Source: Phytophthora hibernalis (Eukaryota > Oomycota > Peronosporomycetes > Peronosporales > Peronosporaceae). Taken from it: a stretch of DNA of 64,000 bases. The first letter of the stretch is position 1; every line of letters starts with the position of its first letter. Below, piece after piece: positions 54,506-64,000 of the stretch. The position numbers were made by a program, and so were the translations under genes. The notes under the pieces were generated by a model. The model saw nothing but the letters and a program-made list of their open reading frames with translations. It searched no databases and had not been told where the DNA came from. The DNA lies in assembly GCA_012656075.1 (NCBI GenBank), contig JAAKBF010000045.1:186001-250000 (forward strand). The letters run 5' to 3'.

Positions 54506-57040
54506 GTCTGTATGCTTATGTGCTCCAACGCAAGTTGCAAAGTGATCAATTCATAACGTGGGGTATTAACATGTTCATGCAGTACGGTATCGCCATATGC
54601 AGCTCGAACCCATCTTGTTCCTACTCTTACTTACCGCACAACCATGTTGGTGCTGTTCATGGATGTACCGGTAGTTTACTGGGCAAAAGACAGAATCCGT
54701 GGTGATCGGGATTTTTATCTTCCAAAGTCGGCCGGCTAACCGTACCGGTTCAGATTAACCTGTCCTCAATAATACCTGACAAACCTGATACACTGCTACA
54801 TCTGATACAAAATCGATCCACCGACTTGGTAGTTAGTAAAATGTATGGAGTAAATCTGATCCCTATCGAACCTGATATCCAGAACTCTTAACCCCTTGAG
54901 CCCGAGAGCCTGGACCTTACACGATATAGCCGTTTCCTTAACGTGGACCATACACGTTAAGGAAATCTATACTTGATTTTTGTATGGGTCGCTACAGATT
55001 TCAATTAAACAAGGGGTAGGTAATCTATCCTTTCCCTCCCCGATAGATCGCATGATGGAGTATAGATGGAATTTCGGGAAGCTCCAAACTGGCTCCTATA
55101 TATCTCATAGTGGAGAGTGCAGGCGAAAACCGGCCGCCACCAATTCTCCCTCACTTTCAGATTTCTCCGCTAGCACGCAGAACCCCACTCTCGCGGACTT
55201 ATAAAATGGCATTCCAGGCCCGATGTCGGCATCTCCAGAACCCCGGTTGAAACTCCAAGAAGAAATGACCGGCGCATGTGCAATTTAACGCCTCAACGTC
55301 GGTAAGGACACATATTGTGCTAAGTGGACCCTAGTTTAATAACGCTTTTTGTATACAGATGTTTGTAGCGGAGGAGGCGCAATAAGAGGAGGGGCCGAAC
55401 AAGAGTTACAAATCGACCTCAATTCGACATTCAGTGCAAGAAGGCGAATTCGCAAGAGAGTGGTGAACGTTGAAATGCGGCAGCTACCTCATCACATGGA
55501 ATTGAAGGTCTATTTGCTTACTCTGTATGTTATACGTTTGAAGACAGCTAATCATATCTTATTGTGATAGGGATTTTCGCACACGACACGAGCATGCTCA
55601 AGTGAGTGATCAAAGTACGATCCGAAGGTATGGTACAAATTAAGGATATGTCTAACCATGTATATGCTCGATTATCGTGTACCAGGTTTGCATAGCAGTC
55701 GGAGAAATTGCAAAGTCAATTGAAATAAGGCGGATGCAAGCAACGCATTGGAATAGAACATCGACGTTATTCAAGACCGAGGACTACTGATCTATCGCCT
55801 CAAGTCAACAAGGTCTTCGGCAAAGCGATGCTCTCTTTGATGTCTTCGTTCAATTAAGTGTGTACAACAAGGACACGTTTGACATAGAGTTAGCCCGGTA
55901 TGCTTCTCTGCGGTGATATACTGTAATGAATGAGGTGTGGGTGTGCCTATGGGCACACTCGTTTTTTATTGCTATGTTGTGTTATCGTGTATCATACGTA
56001 CTAATACAAATATAAGCTGTATCATACAGCTTTACATACACTGCGTCATAAACAAGAGCTCTACAGCCGATCTTCACACAACGTATTCCGACCTCCTGCA
56101 GGAGTGCACCACCTACAGCTTCTAGCCCTACCGTTCTTGCAAGCGATGAGCCCCGACTAATGTTCACGGGGTGGCTTACTCTTCGGTGGTGGCTGTGATT
56201 CTTACGCCTATTACAATAAGTGCAAGCTACCTACTGCCTCCAACGCCTAAAAGATCGATGGCGTGGCGTGTCTTACTCTGCGAGAAGAAGCGCGACGCGG
56301 TGAATGGAGACGGTTACCTACTTCGACATTTAGCACAAGGCCTGGCGCAACGGCACCTTGCTTCCGAAGCCATGGAGGAAGAGGACAATCCGCGTGCGCA
56401 CACCTGGAGTTAGTCAAGTGGATGAAGAAAGTGAAGGTGGTGAAGAAGGAAACGAGAGAAGCGAGCAATCAAGTGAAGCGTCCACGGACAGAGGTGGGCA
56501 AGCAGCAAAGCGGGTACGTCGCTCGATGGGCATGGAGATGACTGACTGAGCAATCAGTTGAGCGTGTTCATTCATTTTGATTGTTGTAAAGCTCAATTCA
56601 TCTGTTTGACTGTTGTTGGCTATGCACTCGCTGCTCCCTGATGTGTCTTTCCTTGGCTTCGCTCTATCACACAATTACACTGTACTTTTTGCACAAAATA
56701 CACATTAACCGTACAATCATGTACATTTGGGCACAATAACCTGTAGCATACACGATAGAGATAGACCCAGTGATCGATGGATAGGTTTAGCCTGTGGCTT
56801 TCCACTATACATGTTACCGAAATATATAGCGTTCAGTATAAAAACCCTTCCCCGCAGATACACGTTAGAGCACCTAGGGCTTAGGCTTCGAGGGCGTACG
56901 GTAATACCTCGGGTCAATTCCGAATGAAAAGTGACCGAAATGACAGATCTTTTTCACAAGTATGCCCGGTAACCAGTTCTAAATTCGGTACTTCAGCGTT
57001 AGAGGACCCTCTAGGTCTGAGAGAATTTGCTTGGCTTACT
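54506..57040. other. About 2.5 kb without a recognisable gene; one palindrome
   Basis: Short frames only. A perfect 13-bp palindrome with a 7-nt loop (TTTCCTTAACGTG) lies at 54933-54965. Near 55940 a small hairpin GTGTGCCTATGGGCACAC occurs. 56230-56540 is GC-richer with overlapping short frames on both strands, but nothing identifiable. Confidence 0.4.
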
Positions 57041-57292
57041 TCATTTGCTTGCAAAACCACCCCTGATCCCATTTGCTTGCGAACCATCCGCCATTTGCTC
57101 GGAAATAATGTTTTCCGAAAGGAACTTCATCACCTCCCCTCGAGACAGTCGTCTGGGTCCTCCCGGCACGAATAACGTACTGTATACTTCGAAGTAGCGC
57201 CTCATCATGCCCCCCGCGCTCATCTTGGGCTGTTTGCGCACCACGAACGAGTCCACGAAGCCGAACGGGTCCTTGGTCTCAATGTGCGCCAT
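57041..57292 (-). CDS. Small uncharacterised protein (83 residues)
   Basis: The minus-strand ATG at 57292 opens an intact frame, divergent from the gene at 57308 with only 15 bp between the start codons. It begins 'MAHIETKDPFGFVDSFVV' and contains 'RRYFEVYSTLFVPGGPRRL', a compact aromatic and basic segment that looks like real coding sequence. The last 25 residues come from a region with GCAAATGG repeats (57060-57125), so the true 3' end may differ (a missed splice or shift). Family not recognised. Confidence 0.45.
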   Translation of the reverse strand: MAHIETKDPFGFVDSFVVRKQPKMSAGGMMRRYFEVYSTLFVPGGPRRLSRGEVMKFLSENIISEQMADGSQANGIRGGFASK

Positions 57293-57307
57293 CTTCCCCT
57301 TTGAAAG

Positions 57308-58325
57308 ATGCTGCGCACACCACAGAACTCGCTTAAATTTCGAGACCGGTGTTGTGCGTTTTCACAACAACAACAAAATGTGTCAGTCACGAATTGCAGG
57401 ACAATGATACGGCAACGGAGTTGAATCAAGTGCTGGAAGCTGAAATCGACGCGACCTGGCAGCAGCTGAAGCTGTACAGACGCAATCATGAGCTGCTCGG
57501 ACGCGCGATCCTGCAGCTTCAACGCCAAACCAATAAAAATGCATCGAGGTCAGAGGACCCGGGGTCTGAATCTGCTGCAACTCTACGCCACCGTCGACCT
57601 TGTGCGACTGGTTCGAGCCCATTTTCACCGCCACTGAATTCGCTGACTCGGTTGATCTCGTTTCAGCCGATACATCGCCGGTGGGGAGACGACAGCAGCT
57701 GACATCCCGACACAAGGCTAGCGTTGACGAGGGGCCACTGCTGCAGTTCCTGCTGGTACTGGACCCGCACGCAACTGTCCTGAGTATGTTCCATCCCACA
57801 TACCTTTGAGCTCATGTGGCAGCGCGCGCTGAATCTACGGTCGTTGTAAAAACCTTTCAGGTAAGCGATATGTTCTTTGTGCCCGATCACACGGGCAGCT
57901 CACGCTTTGAGACTTTGGCATGGACGTCGGATTGTTGCAGGCGACCCGCGACGCCTGAAGCCGCTGCCGCTGCGAGAAGTGGAATGGGATCAGCTACAGT
58001 GTTTAATGGGGCACGACAGCTTGAGCAAACGATATTTGTTGCGACCGCCGTGGCTGCAGCAGTCCGTGTCGGTCTTGACAACACCGGATCCCGGTAGACG
58101 TTCTTTAAGGAGCTGGTGAAGTCTGCACGTGTGATTCCTCGAAGACGATCTAGCCGGCTTGGCGGCCGGCGTAGCGATGCAGCCACTGCTGATGGAGTGC
58201 CGGCTCCTATTGTTATAATTGAACGCAATTTTCAAAGATGCTACGTGAATGTTGAGCTAGCACGCCACAGATTGGAGTGCGTTTGGCTCCTGTCGGTGTC
58301 GGGATCTCTAAAGTTAGCAAGTTGA
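57308..58325 (+). CDS. Uncharacterised two-exon gene, frameshifted
   Basis: The ATG at 57308 begins 'MLRTPQNSLKFRDRC'. A shift near 57400 leads to a helical, coiled-coil-like 'ELNQVLEAEIDATWQQLKLY', and another near 57580 to 'VDEGPLLQFLLVLDPHAT'. A 77-bp intron (57784-57860, GTATGT..TTTCAG) fits the phase. Exon 2 encodes 'RRLKPLPLREVEWDQLQCLM' and 'LLRPPWLQQSVSVLTTPDPG', with shifts near 57885 and 58105, and ends at 58325 after a basic stretch. All shifts are single missing bases. Intact length would be about 310 residues. I do not recognise the family; it lies between the divergent small gene and the acyl-CoA synthetase. Confidence 0.5.
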
Positions 58326-58585
58326 AGTTGCTTTCTGAGAGGAATCTGACCAAAAGCAGAAATTGGCATGTAATTTTGTCAGTTCTTGAGGTTTATTAGA
58401 TTTGGCTGTTGTTTATTTTTCTGCGTATGAATCGGATCACTGATATACTCTGAAATAAATTTCAGAGAACACGTCACAGATTTTGTGCGTGGCGACGTTT
58501 GATGCGCATCTTTGGCCTTGGTTCCCTCGGGCTCCATTGATGATTCCCTCGGCCACTTGCCATCTCGCCACCAACCAGCACAATC

Positions 58586-60579
58586 ATGCAGTGTCTGCAA
58601 CGCTCGTCCTGCATTGGTATCACCGGTAGACTCTCGTCGCGATGGCTACGAGCTGCGTCGACTTCCAGTGCCTCCAGTTGCTACACTCAGGAGCTGTCCA
58701 CGGAACCCAGAGCTGCTGGTCGCGGTCCTGCACGAGTCTGCCCCATCCAGACGCCCTATGAGCCACACATGACGCTGTACACCAATCTGCTGGACCGCGC
58801 CAAGGTGGACGACGGCAGCCGCCCCATGTTCGGCTCCAGGTCAGTGGACCCCAAGACCGGCGTGGCTGTCGGTGACTACGAGTGGCGCACGTTCGCCGAG
58901 TTCCTGGACCACGTGGACGAGACGGCGGCCGGCATGAAGCGCTCGTTGGGCCTCGAACGACAGGACAAGGTCGGCGTCTTCAGTCGCTCCATGTACGAGT
59001 GGACGCTCGTCGAGCAGAGCTGCAACCGCATGGCCTACACACTCGTGCCGCTGTATGACACGCTGGGACCCCGCACGGTGCCCTACATCCTCAACCATAC
59101 TGAGATGCGCGTGGTTTTCTGTGCGAAGCCGCAGACGGCCTTGCTGCTCAACTGCTTGCCGGAGTGTCCGCACTTGAAACCATCGTGCAGTATGAGAGTA
59201 AATTGGACGAAGAGCAGGTGGCGCAAGCGGGAGCGCTCGGGGTGAAGATTTGGGCGCTGGACGAGGTCGTGAAGATCGGTAGTGATCATCCAGCCGGGGC
59301 TGAACCGCCCAAGCCCGACGATCTCAGCACCATTTGCTATACTTCGGGCACGACGGGGACGCCCAAGGGTGTGCTAGTCACCCACGCCAACTTTGTGAGC
59401 GCAGTGAACGCCTACCGCCCGATGATCAAAGCTAACCGCGACGACGTTTACTTTAGCTTTTGCCCTTACCTCACGTGGCTGAGCGCTTCTTGCATGCCAT
59501 GATGATCACAGAGGGCGCGGCCATCGGGTTCTACCACGGCAGCGTGGCGAAAATGCTGGATGATGTTCAAGCGCTGCACCCGACGGTGTTTGTCGCTGTG
59601 CCGCGGCTCATGAACCGCATCTTCGACCAATTGAAGCACAAAGTCACCTCGAGTGGCGACGTGAAGCAGATGGAGGATTTTTACCACGCGCTGGAAGAGA
59701 AGAAACGCCTTAACTTGCTGAAGCACGAGAAGTACGATGCAGAACTCTTTGACCGCTTCAAACCGATGCTTGGTGGTCGCGTACGGCAGATTCTCACGGG
59801 CGCTGCCCCATCACGAGCGAAGTAAAGGAGTTCTTCCAGTATGTATTTGGTGTTCCTGTTCTGGAGGCGTACGGCATCACGGAAGCTTCGGGTGGCGTCG
59901 CCTGCTCTAGCGCGACGATGCCTCAAGGCCCGCACGTGGGAGTTCCGTTGCCAGGACTCGCTGTTAGACTTGCTGACGTACCCGAAATGAACTACTCTAG
60001 TGCTGACGGCTTTGGCGAAGTGCTGATGAAGGGCCCGAACGTGTTCTCCGGATACTACAAACAGCCCGAATTGACCCGAGAGGTGCTAGATGCCGATGGC
60101 TGGTACGCCACGGGGACATTGGCCGCTGGAATGTCGATGGTACGCTCAGCATTGTCGACCGCAAAAACACATTTTTAAACTCTCTCAGGAGAACACATCG
60201 CCCCCGAGAAGGTGGAGGGCGTGTATCAGAAGAGCAAGTTTGTCGGTCAGGTGTTCGTGGACGGAGACTCGCTCCAGAGTTACCTTGTCGCTGTTGTGGT
60301 ACCAGACGATGCCGTTGTTGCGCGTTCACCATTTGCAAGTTGGCGGTCGGATGAGGAGCAAAAACACGGGCTGGAGAAGGTGATTCTTGATGACATGGAC
60401 GTCGTAGCTCGCGCCGACGGCCTGCACGGCTTTGAGCGTGTGAAAAGGATCTCCTTACTACTGAGGCTTTCACTGTTGAAAATAACCTCGTCACCCCCAC
60501 GCTGAAACCCAAGCGAGCGAAACTTGCCAAGCATTTCGCTGGCGTGGTAAAGGCGCTCTACGCGTCCGGTCCGTTGTAA
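58586..60579 (+). CDS. Long-chain acyl-CoA synthetase (AMP-forming)
   Basis: The ATG at 58586 starts a serine/arginine-rich presequence (about 40 residues) that may target mitochondria or another organelle. The adenylate-forming domain follows: the P-loop 'YTSGTTGTPKGVLVTH' (near 59340), 'AERFLHAMMITEGAAIGFYHG', 'VAVPRLMNRIFD', 'ILTGAAP', 'LEAYGITEASGG' (near 59865) and 'GWYATGD-IGRW' with 'IVDRKN' (near 60150). The C-terminal part ends 'TPTLKPKRAKLAKHF' and the stop at 60577-60579. It activates long-chain fatty acids to CoA esters. Seven one-base shifts (near 59185, 59470, 59815, 60115, 60165, 60195, 60460) break the frame, all in the deletion direction, with conserved sequence on both sides of each. 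Intact length about 665 residues. Confidence 0.9.
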
Positions 60580-62079
60580 AGAGCACACGGAAGTGGTAGA
60601 ATTCAGGACTGCAGCTAATTTTGAGTTTAATTGTTTTGGCCTTGTTGGACGAGAACCTCGACATGTATCCGTGGGGTGGACGCAGGGCACCCGAAAATTT
60701 CTTTGGAACAGACAAGAATTAATAATTGAATTATTAAACTGATTCGTGCCAATCTCAGTACCAGCTACAAAACGATGACTTTTTGCGTGCCGCATCATGA
60801 AGCCTTCGCTTCCTCGCGCATCTTGATTAGCATTAAGGGCTAATATCTCCTCCGACTGAAACGCATTCACTTTTAACTTGAACTGCACCGTGACCTGCGG
60901 ATTGGCATTATGGTTCTTGACTCTGAAGAGCATTAACCTAGACGTGCTTGCGCCAATTCACTTTCATTTTTGGTAAATATTTGCAGTGCGAAATAAAAAC
61001 ACCTTTAAGCTTATATAAAGTGATTTTTAAGCATGGACGGAGATCAACTTCATTCATTCGAGGAATTAGATACATCTTCTCATGAAAAGACTTGGGAAAA
61101 CAGCATTAAACACGTATTTTAGCTCTGAGAGCTCTCGAGCACATGTAAAGAGAAAATTCTACCGAAGCCGCGACTTCGCACGAAGTCACTTTTCAAAGTG
61201 AGTGTATACCGGTATAGAAAATCCGTGCAAAATCCACTTCATATTCATGTACTGTACGCCATTTTGGATTGTACTTCGAAGGAGATACTGATAGGAATGA
61301 TACTCACATGAAGGCGAAAAATAAGCTGTAGTAAGAGGACCAAAGCCTTCTTGCCCTGCTCCCTGATGTCAAAATCAACAACAGCAGAACGGCGGCAGCG
61401 AGCGGGACGGTTATAGAGATCAAGGTGAGCAGAGCGACGACGCATGACGCGTCACACGTGGGGTGGCGGCGACCGCGGGAAGATCGTACGACCCCGAAGA
61501 GGCGTACGCGGGGGAGAAGACCCGTACATGCATAATGGACGACAGAAGACGGAGGCGGGGCGACCTAGCGAAGGGATGAGCGGCTGCGATCTCCCGCGAG
61601 CAGTCGATGAGGATCCTGCCGGAGTAGGTGTAGGAGTAGATATTGACATAGGGCTGCCACAACCAGATTTGCAGCGGAGCACGCAAGAGATCTCGCAGTT
61701 AACGTCACCGTACCGGCCTGGTACGCGTGACCCCAGAAATACAGCACCCCAGCGTGAGCAAGACATACGACCAGGAAGGAGTCGCCGACGTTCCCCGTAG
61801 TGTGTGGAGTGGGTATCTGCAACCCCACAAGAGCCTGCGTGGTATCTCCAGCCCGCTTAGACGACGTTAGCCAACTGTTGGGTCGTGTAGCGCAAGGAAA
61901 GCAGCTGCAGGCCGCCTGCATATTTCGTGGTTAGGATCCTATCGGGGTTGTTTAACATTGGCGTGGTGCTATTTACGTTTACAGGTGTTCTAGCTATTGA
62001 TAATCATACTGTGAGTTTCACCGAGCTTGTGTGGCGTGCCGAGGGGTACTAGCTTTACAGAATTTGAGCAGGGCAGATG
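60580..62079. other. Mostly empty; possible membrane-protein fragment on the minus strand at 61921-61565
   Basis: The minus-strand frame 61921-61565 has an ATG and two hydrophobic segments ('SFLVVCLAHAGVLYFWGHAY' and 'LACSAANLVVAALCQYLLLH'). It might be the end of a membrane protein; no family recognised. The rest, including 60600-61150, holds nothing that I can support. Confidence 0.3.
61157..61333 (-). repeat. Dispersed repeat, copy B
   Basis: Inverse-oriented relative of 53441-53640; see the shared blocks listed there. It contains TGTACTTCGAAG, also present at the start of copy A. Confidence 0.7.
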
Positions 62080-62850
62080 CTCGCTCTTCGTGACAACGAT
62101 TGAAGATTTCAGGCCATCGCGACGCACTTGAAACGATCAAAGGCTGGTGTTTATCAATTCCTCCGCAACCTAGACAGCTACAACGCTGAACCGCGGACGG
62201 AAGGACCTCCAAGATGACGGTTACGATGTCCCGCCGCATGTTGTGAGCGGCCCACACGGGTAAATACAGCTCCTTGCAGCTTCAAGTCATGCTGGAGTTG
62301 CCTATAAAGGCCCGTCGTCTTCGTGGGATTCTACACGACACACCCACGTTAAAAAACAAGAAGCGGAAAAAGCAGCCCGCGCTCACCCCCGAGCACAAAC
62401 GTGCCCGTGTGGATTGGGCGTTTACGAGGGCGAGGTTGACAGAAATATGGAAGTGTGTGGTGTTTAGCGACGAAAAAAGTTCAATTTGGATGGTCTAGAC
62501 GGCTTCCAGTATTACTGACACGACTTGCGTACCGAAGAACAGGTGTACTCGATATGTCACTCAGGTGGGGTCTGTAATGGGTTGGGGCGGGTTTTCCTCG
62601 CGCGGGAAGTCGAATCTTGAGATTCTAACTGGCACACAGGATAGCGTCAAGTACGTGAGTACGTTGGATACGTATCTCGTGCCGTTTGTGAGCACAAACA
62701 ACCCCGGGTCTGTATTTTCCAGCAAGATAACTGCTTCATTCACACATCGAGGTACACCAAGGCATGGTTTGATGAGCAAGATTTCGATGTTTTACCGTGG
62801 CCTGCGCTGCGATAGAACTGGAACGGAGTGGTATAGGTCAACATTAATTT
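62080..62850 (+). pseudogene. Tc1-like transposase, 3'-truncated
   Basis: Plus strand. HTH part 'AIATHLKRSKAGVYQFLRNL' (near 62115), 'MLELPIKARRLRGILHD', 'PEHKRARVDWAF', the first catalytic Asp in 'CVVFSDEKSS' (near 62465), 'VMGWGGFSSRGKS', 'YLVPFVSTNNPGS' and the second Asp block (62730, 'QQDN'-like in another frame). It stops before the expected 'DLNPIE', so the last catalytic residue is missing. Several stops and shifts. It is a different subfamily from the transposase at 1074-2139. Confidence 0.75.
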
Positions 62851-62862
62851 GAGCTTGAATTT

Positions 62863-63121
62863 AGGAGACCGCTCGACACACTACAGCAAAAAATATGATA
62901 TCGATCAACAGGTGACGTTGCACGTGGACAAGGAAGGCGACGTGCGCGAGTTTTCTCCCACGCGTGCTGGAAGCGGTAAGAGCAGCAAGGAGAAGGTGCA
63001 GAATCGGGACCAGGACGAGGAGGCGCGCTTCACCGGCGTCCTGTTACCTCCGGGCAGCCACGCACTCAGTATGACGCTCGTGCCGGGCACATACATTGAA
63101 GGTGCAGAGCTGAAGGTGTAG
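62863..63121 (+). CDS. 3'-terminal coding fragment of an unrecognised gene
   Basis: An open frame without its own ATG begins after an acceptor-like TTTAG at 62860-62864. It reads 'YDIDQQVTLHVDKEGDVREF', a lysine/serine stretch and 'RFTGVLLPPGSHALSMTLVPG', and stops at 63119-63121. The composition and codon use look genic. It adjoins the truncated transposase, so it may be the last exon of a gene cut by transposon insertion. No family recognised. Confidence 0.35.
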
Positions 63122-64000
63122 AGAGGGTAGACAGGGCAGATCGGTTACAGTCGGTTGTCCTCCAGAAACTACGCTTCTTTTTCATCGATGAACGTGTCCA
63201 CGTTTGTGATTATCTCTTGGATGAGTCGACACACTGCGACGACGTCTTGTTTAGAGTCGGCTCTTGAGGCCAGCATGAGTCTCAAAGGGAGAGCAATTGA
63301 AATCCGAACATACTGGACGAAGTATCACGAAGCTGGGGAGTTGGACTCGGGAAGGCAAGTTGGAAAGTAAGATTGGATTGAGAATGAGCTATAACTAACG
63401 ACTTCTTGTGCTGCGTTCCTAATCTACAGCGTTGAAGGTCCGCTAGTACCGAGACCATCACGTCCTTTGCAGCGCACTCGAGTTGTTGCTCGTTATGCCT
63501 CCGAGCGTCAACACGCTGCACGTCGCTGGCGCCGAGGCTTGCACTAGATACGAAATATGAAGTGGCGCCCAGTCCCATGGCGCCACGAGCATCAACCGAT
63601 GATGCTTGGCCACGTTGAACACCAGCATTGATTGTGCTTCACCAGACCATGCATGTGACAGCTTCTTGTCACCAAGTGCGATCTCAGTCTTGACAGACGT
63701 ATGGCAGCACCACACAGCCCCGCAAAGACGCAGTTCGTCAGTTACATTTGCCCGATCTATTCGAGTTGAGAGCGGTGAAGTCCGTCGCCGGACGACTCGA
63801 CGTACTTCACCACGGCCTGGGGCACGTCCTTCGGTATCGTGTCGAGGCTCTCCCCGCTATTCTCGATGGGCTAAAGCCCAGTCCATGCAACCAGCAATTC
63901 CCAACGGTCGAGGTCATTGTTGTAGCGATGATTAACGAATGCAGCCACATCCTTGGGAAGTCTCGAGTTCTTGCATCTCCATACTCATGTTGATGTCCTC
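63122..64000 (-). other. Possible gypsy integrase C-terminus with chromodomain-like end; otherwise nothing
   Basis: Minus-strand frames near 63960-63760 read 'RYNNDLDRWELLVAWTGLSP' and 'DTIPKDVPQAVVKYVESSGD' in two frames, which resembles a chromodomain at the end of gypsy integrase. The remainder has short frames only. Confidence 0.35.

Noticed and set aside
58841..59173. Minus-strand frames over the acyl-CoA synthetase
   Set aside because: Antisense shadows of a clearly conserved plus-strand gene.
1..64000. CRISPR arrays, bacterial operons or viral integration
   Set aside because: No regularly spaced repeats with unique spacers, no ribosome-binding-site operon structure, and spliced genes throughout. 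The retroelements are LTR and LINE types, not viruses.

Overview
This window reads as nuclear DNA of an oomycete, most likely a Phytophthora-type plant pathogen. Two degraded genes encode a signal peptide followed by RxLR-dEER-like motifs. Genes are compact with short introns (about 66-77 bp, GT..AG). There are Crypton, mariner, Mutator-like, copia, gypsy and LINE remnants of the kinds typical of oomycete repeat-rich regions. There is also an LRR protein with an unrecognised C-terminal region and a small family of bZIP-like proteins.

Layout. 1-9.9 kb is accessory: an unrecognised repeat-like ORF, a broken Tc1-type transposase, and a complete mariner-like element (TA-flanked, Stowaway-like ends) whose transposase intron was hit by a 5'-truncated LINE. 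These are followed by a frameshifted RxLR effector gene and a TA-flanked 840-bp element with perfect ends that encloses a tRNA-Ala gene. 10.2-22.0 kb is a gene island: a bZIP-like gene, a pair of related bZIP-like genes, a metallophosphatase divergent from a large LRR gene, and a WD40-cyclophilin (PPWD1 type). 22.8-27.1 kb holds another LINE remnant and an intact Crypton tyrosine recombinase. 27.3-30 kb is almost empty apart from a tRNA-like relic and small repeats. 31-52 kb is a graveyard of nested LTR retrotransposons. Within it a Mutator-like element (FAR1/ZSWIM-type transposase plus Ulp1-like protease, minus strand) is split by a gypsy element whose parts are in circularly permuted order. 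53.8-54.5 kb is a second RxLR-like relic. 57.0-60.6 kb is a second gene island: two uncharacterised divergent genes and a long-chain acyl-CoA synthetase. 62-64 kb returns to transposon fragments.

Reading caution. Almost every conserved gene here is broken by single-base frameshifts, and every shift I could place needs a base (or two) restored, never removed. This one-directional pattern across housekeeping-type genes looks more like deletion-biased assembly error than pseudogenisation. Conserved genes are therefore annotated as CDS spans with the breaks noted. Transposon and effector copies are called pseudogenes, with the same reservation.
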